A DNA stretch of 5,424 nt. It comes from Desulfurococcales archaeon (lineage in GTDB: Archaea; Thermoproteota; Thermoprotei_A; Sulfolobales; Desulfurococcaceae). The position numbers and the translations under genes were made by a program. A model generated the notes under the pieces. That model searched no databases, had not been told where the DNA came from, and saw nothing but the letters and a program-made list of their open reading frames with translations. Every line of letters starts with the position of its first letter. Within the stretch, counting starts at the first letter, position 1. Shown piece after piece: positions 5,371 to 5,424 of the stretch. Location: positions 1 through 5,424 of the forward strand of contig JALWQP010000078.1 in the NCBI GenBank assembly GCA_027083045.1. Direction: 5' to 3'.

Positions 5371-5424
5371 GTAAGCTCACCCGTCTCCTCATCCCCCACG
5401 GTCAGGCGCGAGGAGGTACTTCAC
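5371..5424 (+). other. GC-rich right-edge stretch: probable 5' leader of a following gene, or part of a structured RNA
   Basis: 34 of these 54 bases are G or C, against 13 of 60 in 5241-5300, a sharp jump for this genome. AGGAGGT at 5411-5417 matches the archaeal ribosome-site consensus and would place a start codon at or just past the window end. CTCCTC (5385-5390) can pair with GAGGAG (5410-5415), which would hide that site. Two alternatives exist. One is a structured RNA gene, since in hyperthermophiles with moderate GC such RNAs stand out as GC-rich. The other is coding sequence from ATG 5352 (MHIDLIGKLTRLLIPHG..., open to the edge), which has no ribosome site. The window ends too soon to decide. 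Confidence 0.3.
5411..5417 (+). promoter_or_regulatory. Possible ribosome binding site for a gene starting past the right edge
   Basis: AGGAGGT is followed by 7 nt (ACTTCAC) before the window ends. No start codon is seen inside the window at suitable spacing, so one would have to lie at or immediately after the edge. Confidence 0.35.

Noticed and set aside
5346..5420. Short minus-strand frame ending VGDEETGELTDQIYMHK
   Set aside because: It looks protein-like by composition, but an in-frame TGA at 5423-5421 closes it upstream, leaving at most 24 codons without a good start.
5352..5424. Plus-strand frame from ATG 5352 open to the window end (24 codons)
   Set aside because: It has no ribosome site and its ATG is within a TATGCAT repeat and TATA-like stretch. 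It is too short to judge, though a leaderless start cannot be excluded.
5362..5424. C/D box guide RNA or tRNA at the right edge
   Set aside because: Minus-strand CTGA and GATGAGGA motifs are present but in the wrong order and imperfect for C/D boxes. No tRNA cloverleaf could be drawn.

Overview
The window looks like chromosomal DNA of a hyperthermophilic archaeon, most likely a Thermoproteota (crenarchaeal) lineage such as Desulfurococcales. This is inferred from several signs. Shine-Dalgarno sequences are of the GGTG/GGTGAT type, start codons are often TTG or GTG, and TATA boxes lie about 35-55 nt upstream of starts. Arg and Ile codons are mostly AGA/AGG and ATA. The solute-binding protein has a membrane-anchor-like N-terminus and a Thr-rich linker, as is common in archaeal binding proteins. 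I cannot fix the genus.

Left part (1-3162, all minus strand). This is an ABC uptake operon of the BMP/PnrA (basic membrane protein, nucleoside-type) class, read right to left. It runs from the solute-binding protein (1864-3162), across a 114-nt gap containing a T-rich tract, to a double-domain ATPase (241-1749). The ATPase overlaps by 11 nt a permease whose first 83 codons are present (1-251) before the left edge cuts it. A second permease is expected beyond the edge. In related systems such transporters import purine nucleosides, but the substrate here is not proven.

Middle (3163-3337). This is a divergent intergenic region with a promoter facing each way.

Right part (3338-5193). A plus-strand pair of unrecognised genes follows: a 210-aa protein with one N-terminal membrane anchor and a predicted outer domain, then a 248-aa all-helical, probably cytoplasmic protein. 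The second gene converges on, and overlaps by 20 nt, a minus-strand gene for an Arg-rich 158-aa protein of unknown function.

Right edge (5194-5424). No complete gene is seen. An AT-rich promoter zone gives way to a GC-rich stretch with twin ATGCAT palindromes and an AGGAGGT motif close to the edge. This may be the 5' leader of a plus-strand gene starting just outside, or part of a structured RNA.

No CRISPR array, insertion sequence or tRNA was recognised. The most interesting items are the unrecognised membrane/helical gene pair, the convergent overlap, and the right-edge leader with a possible ribosome-site-sequestering hairpin.
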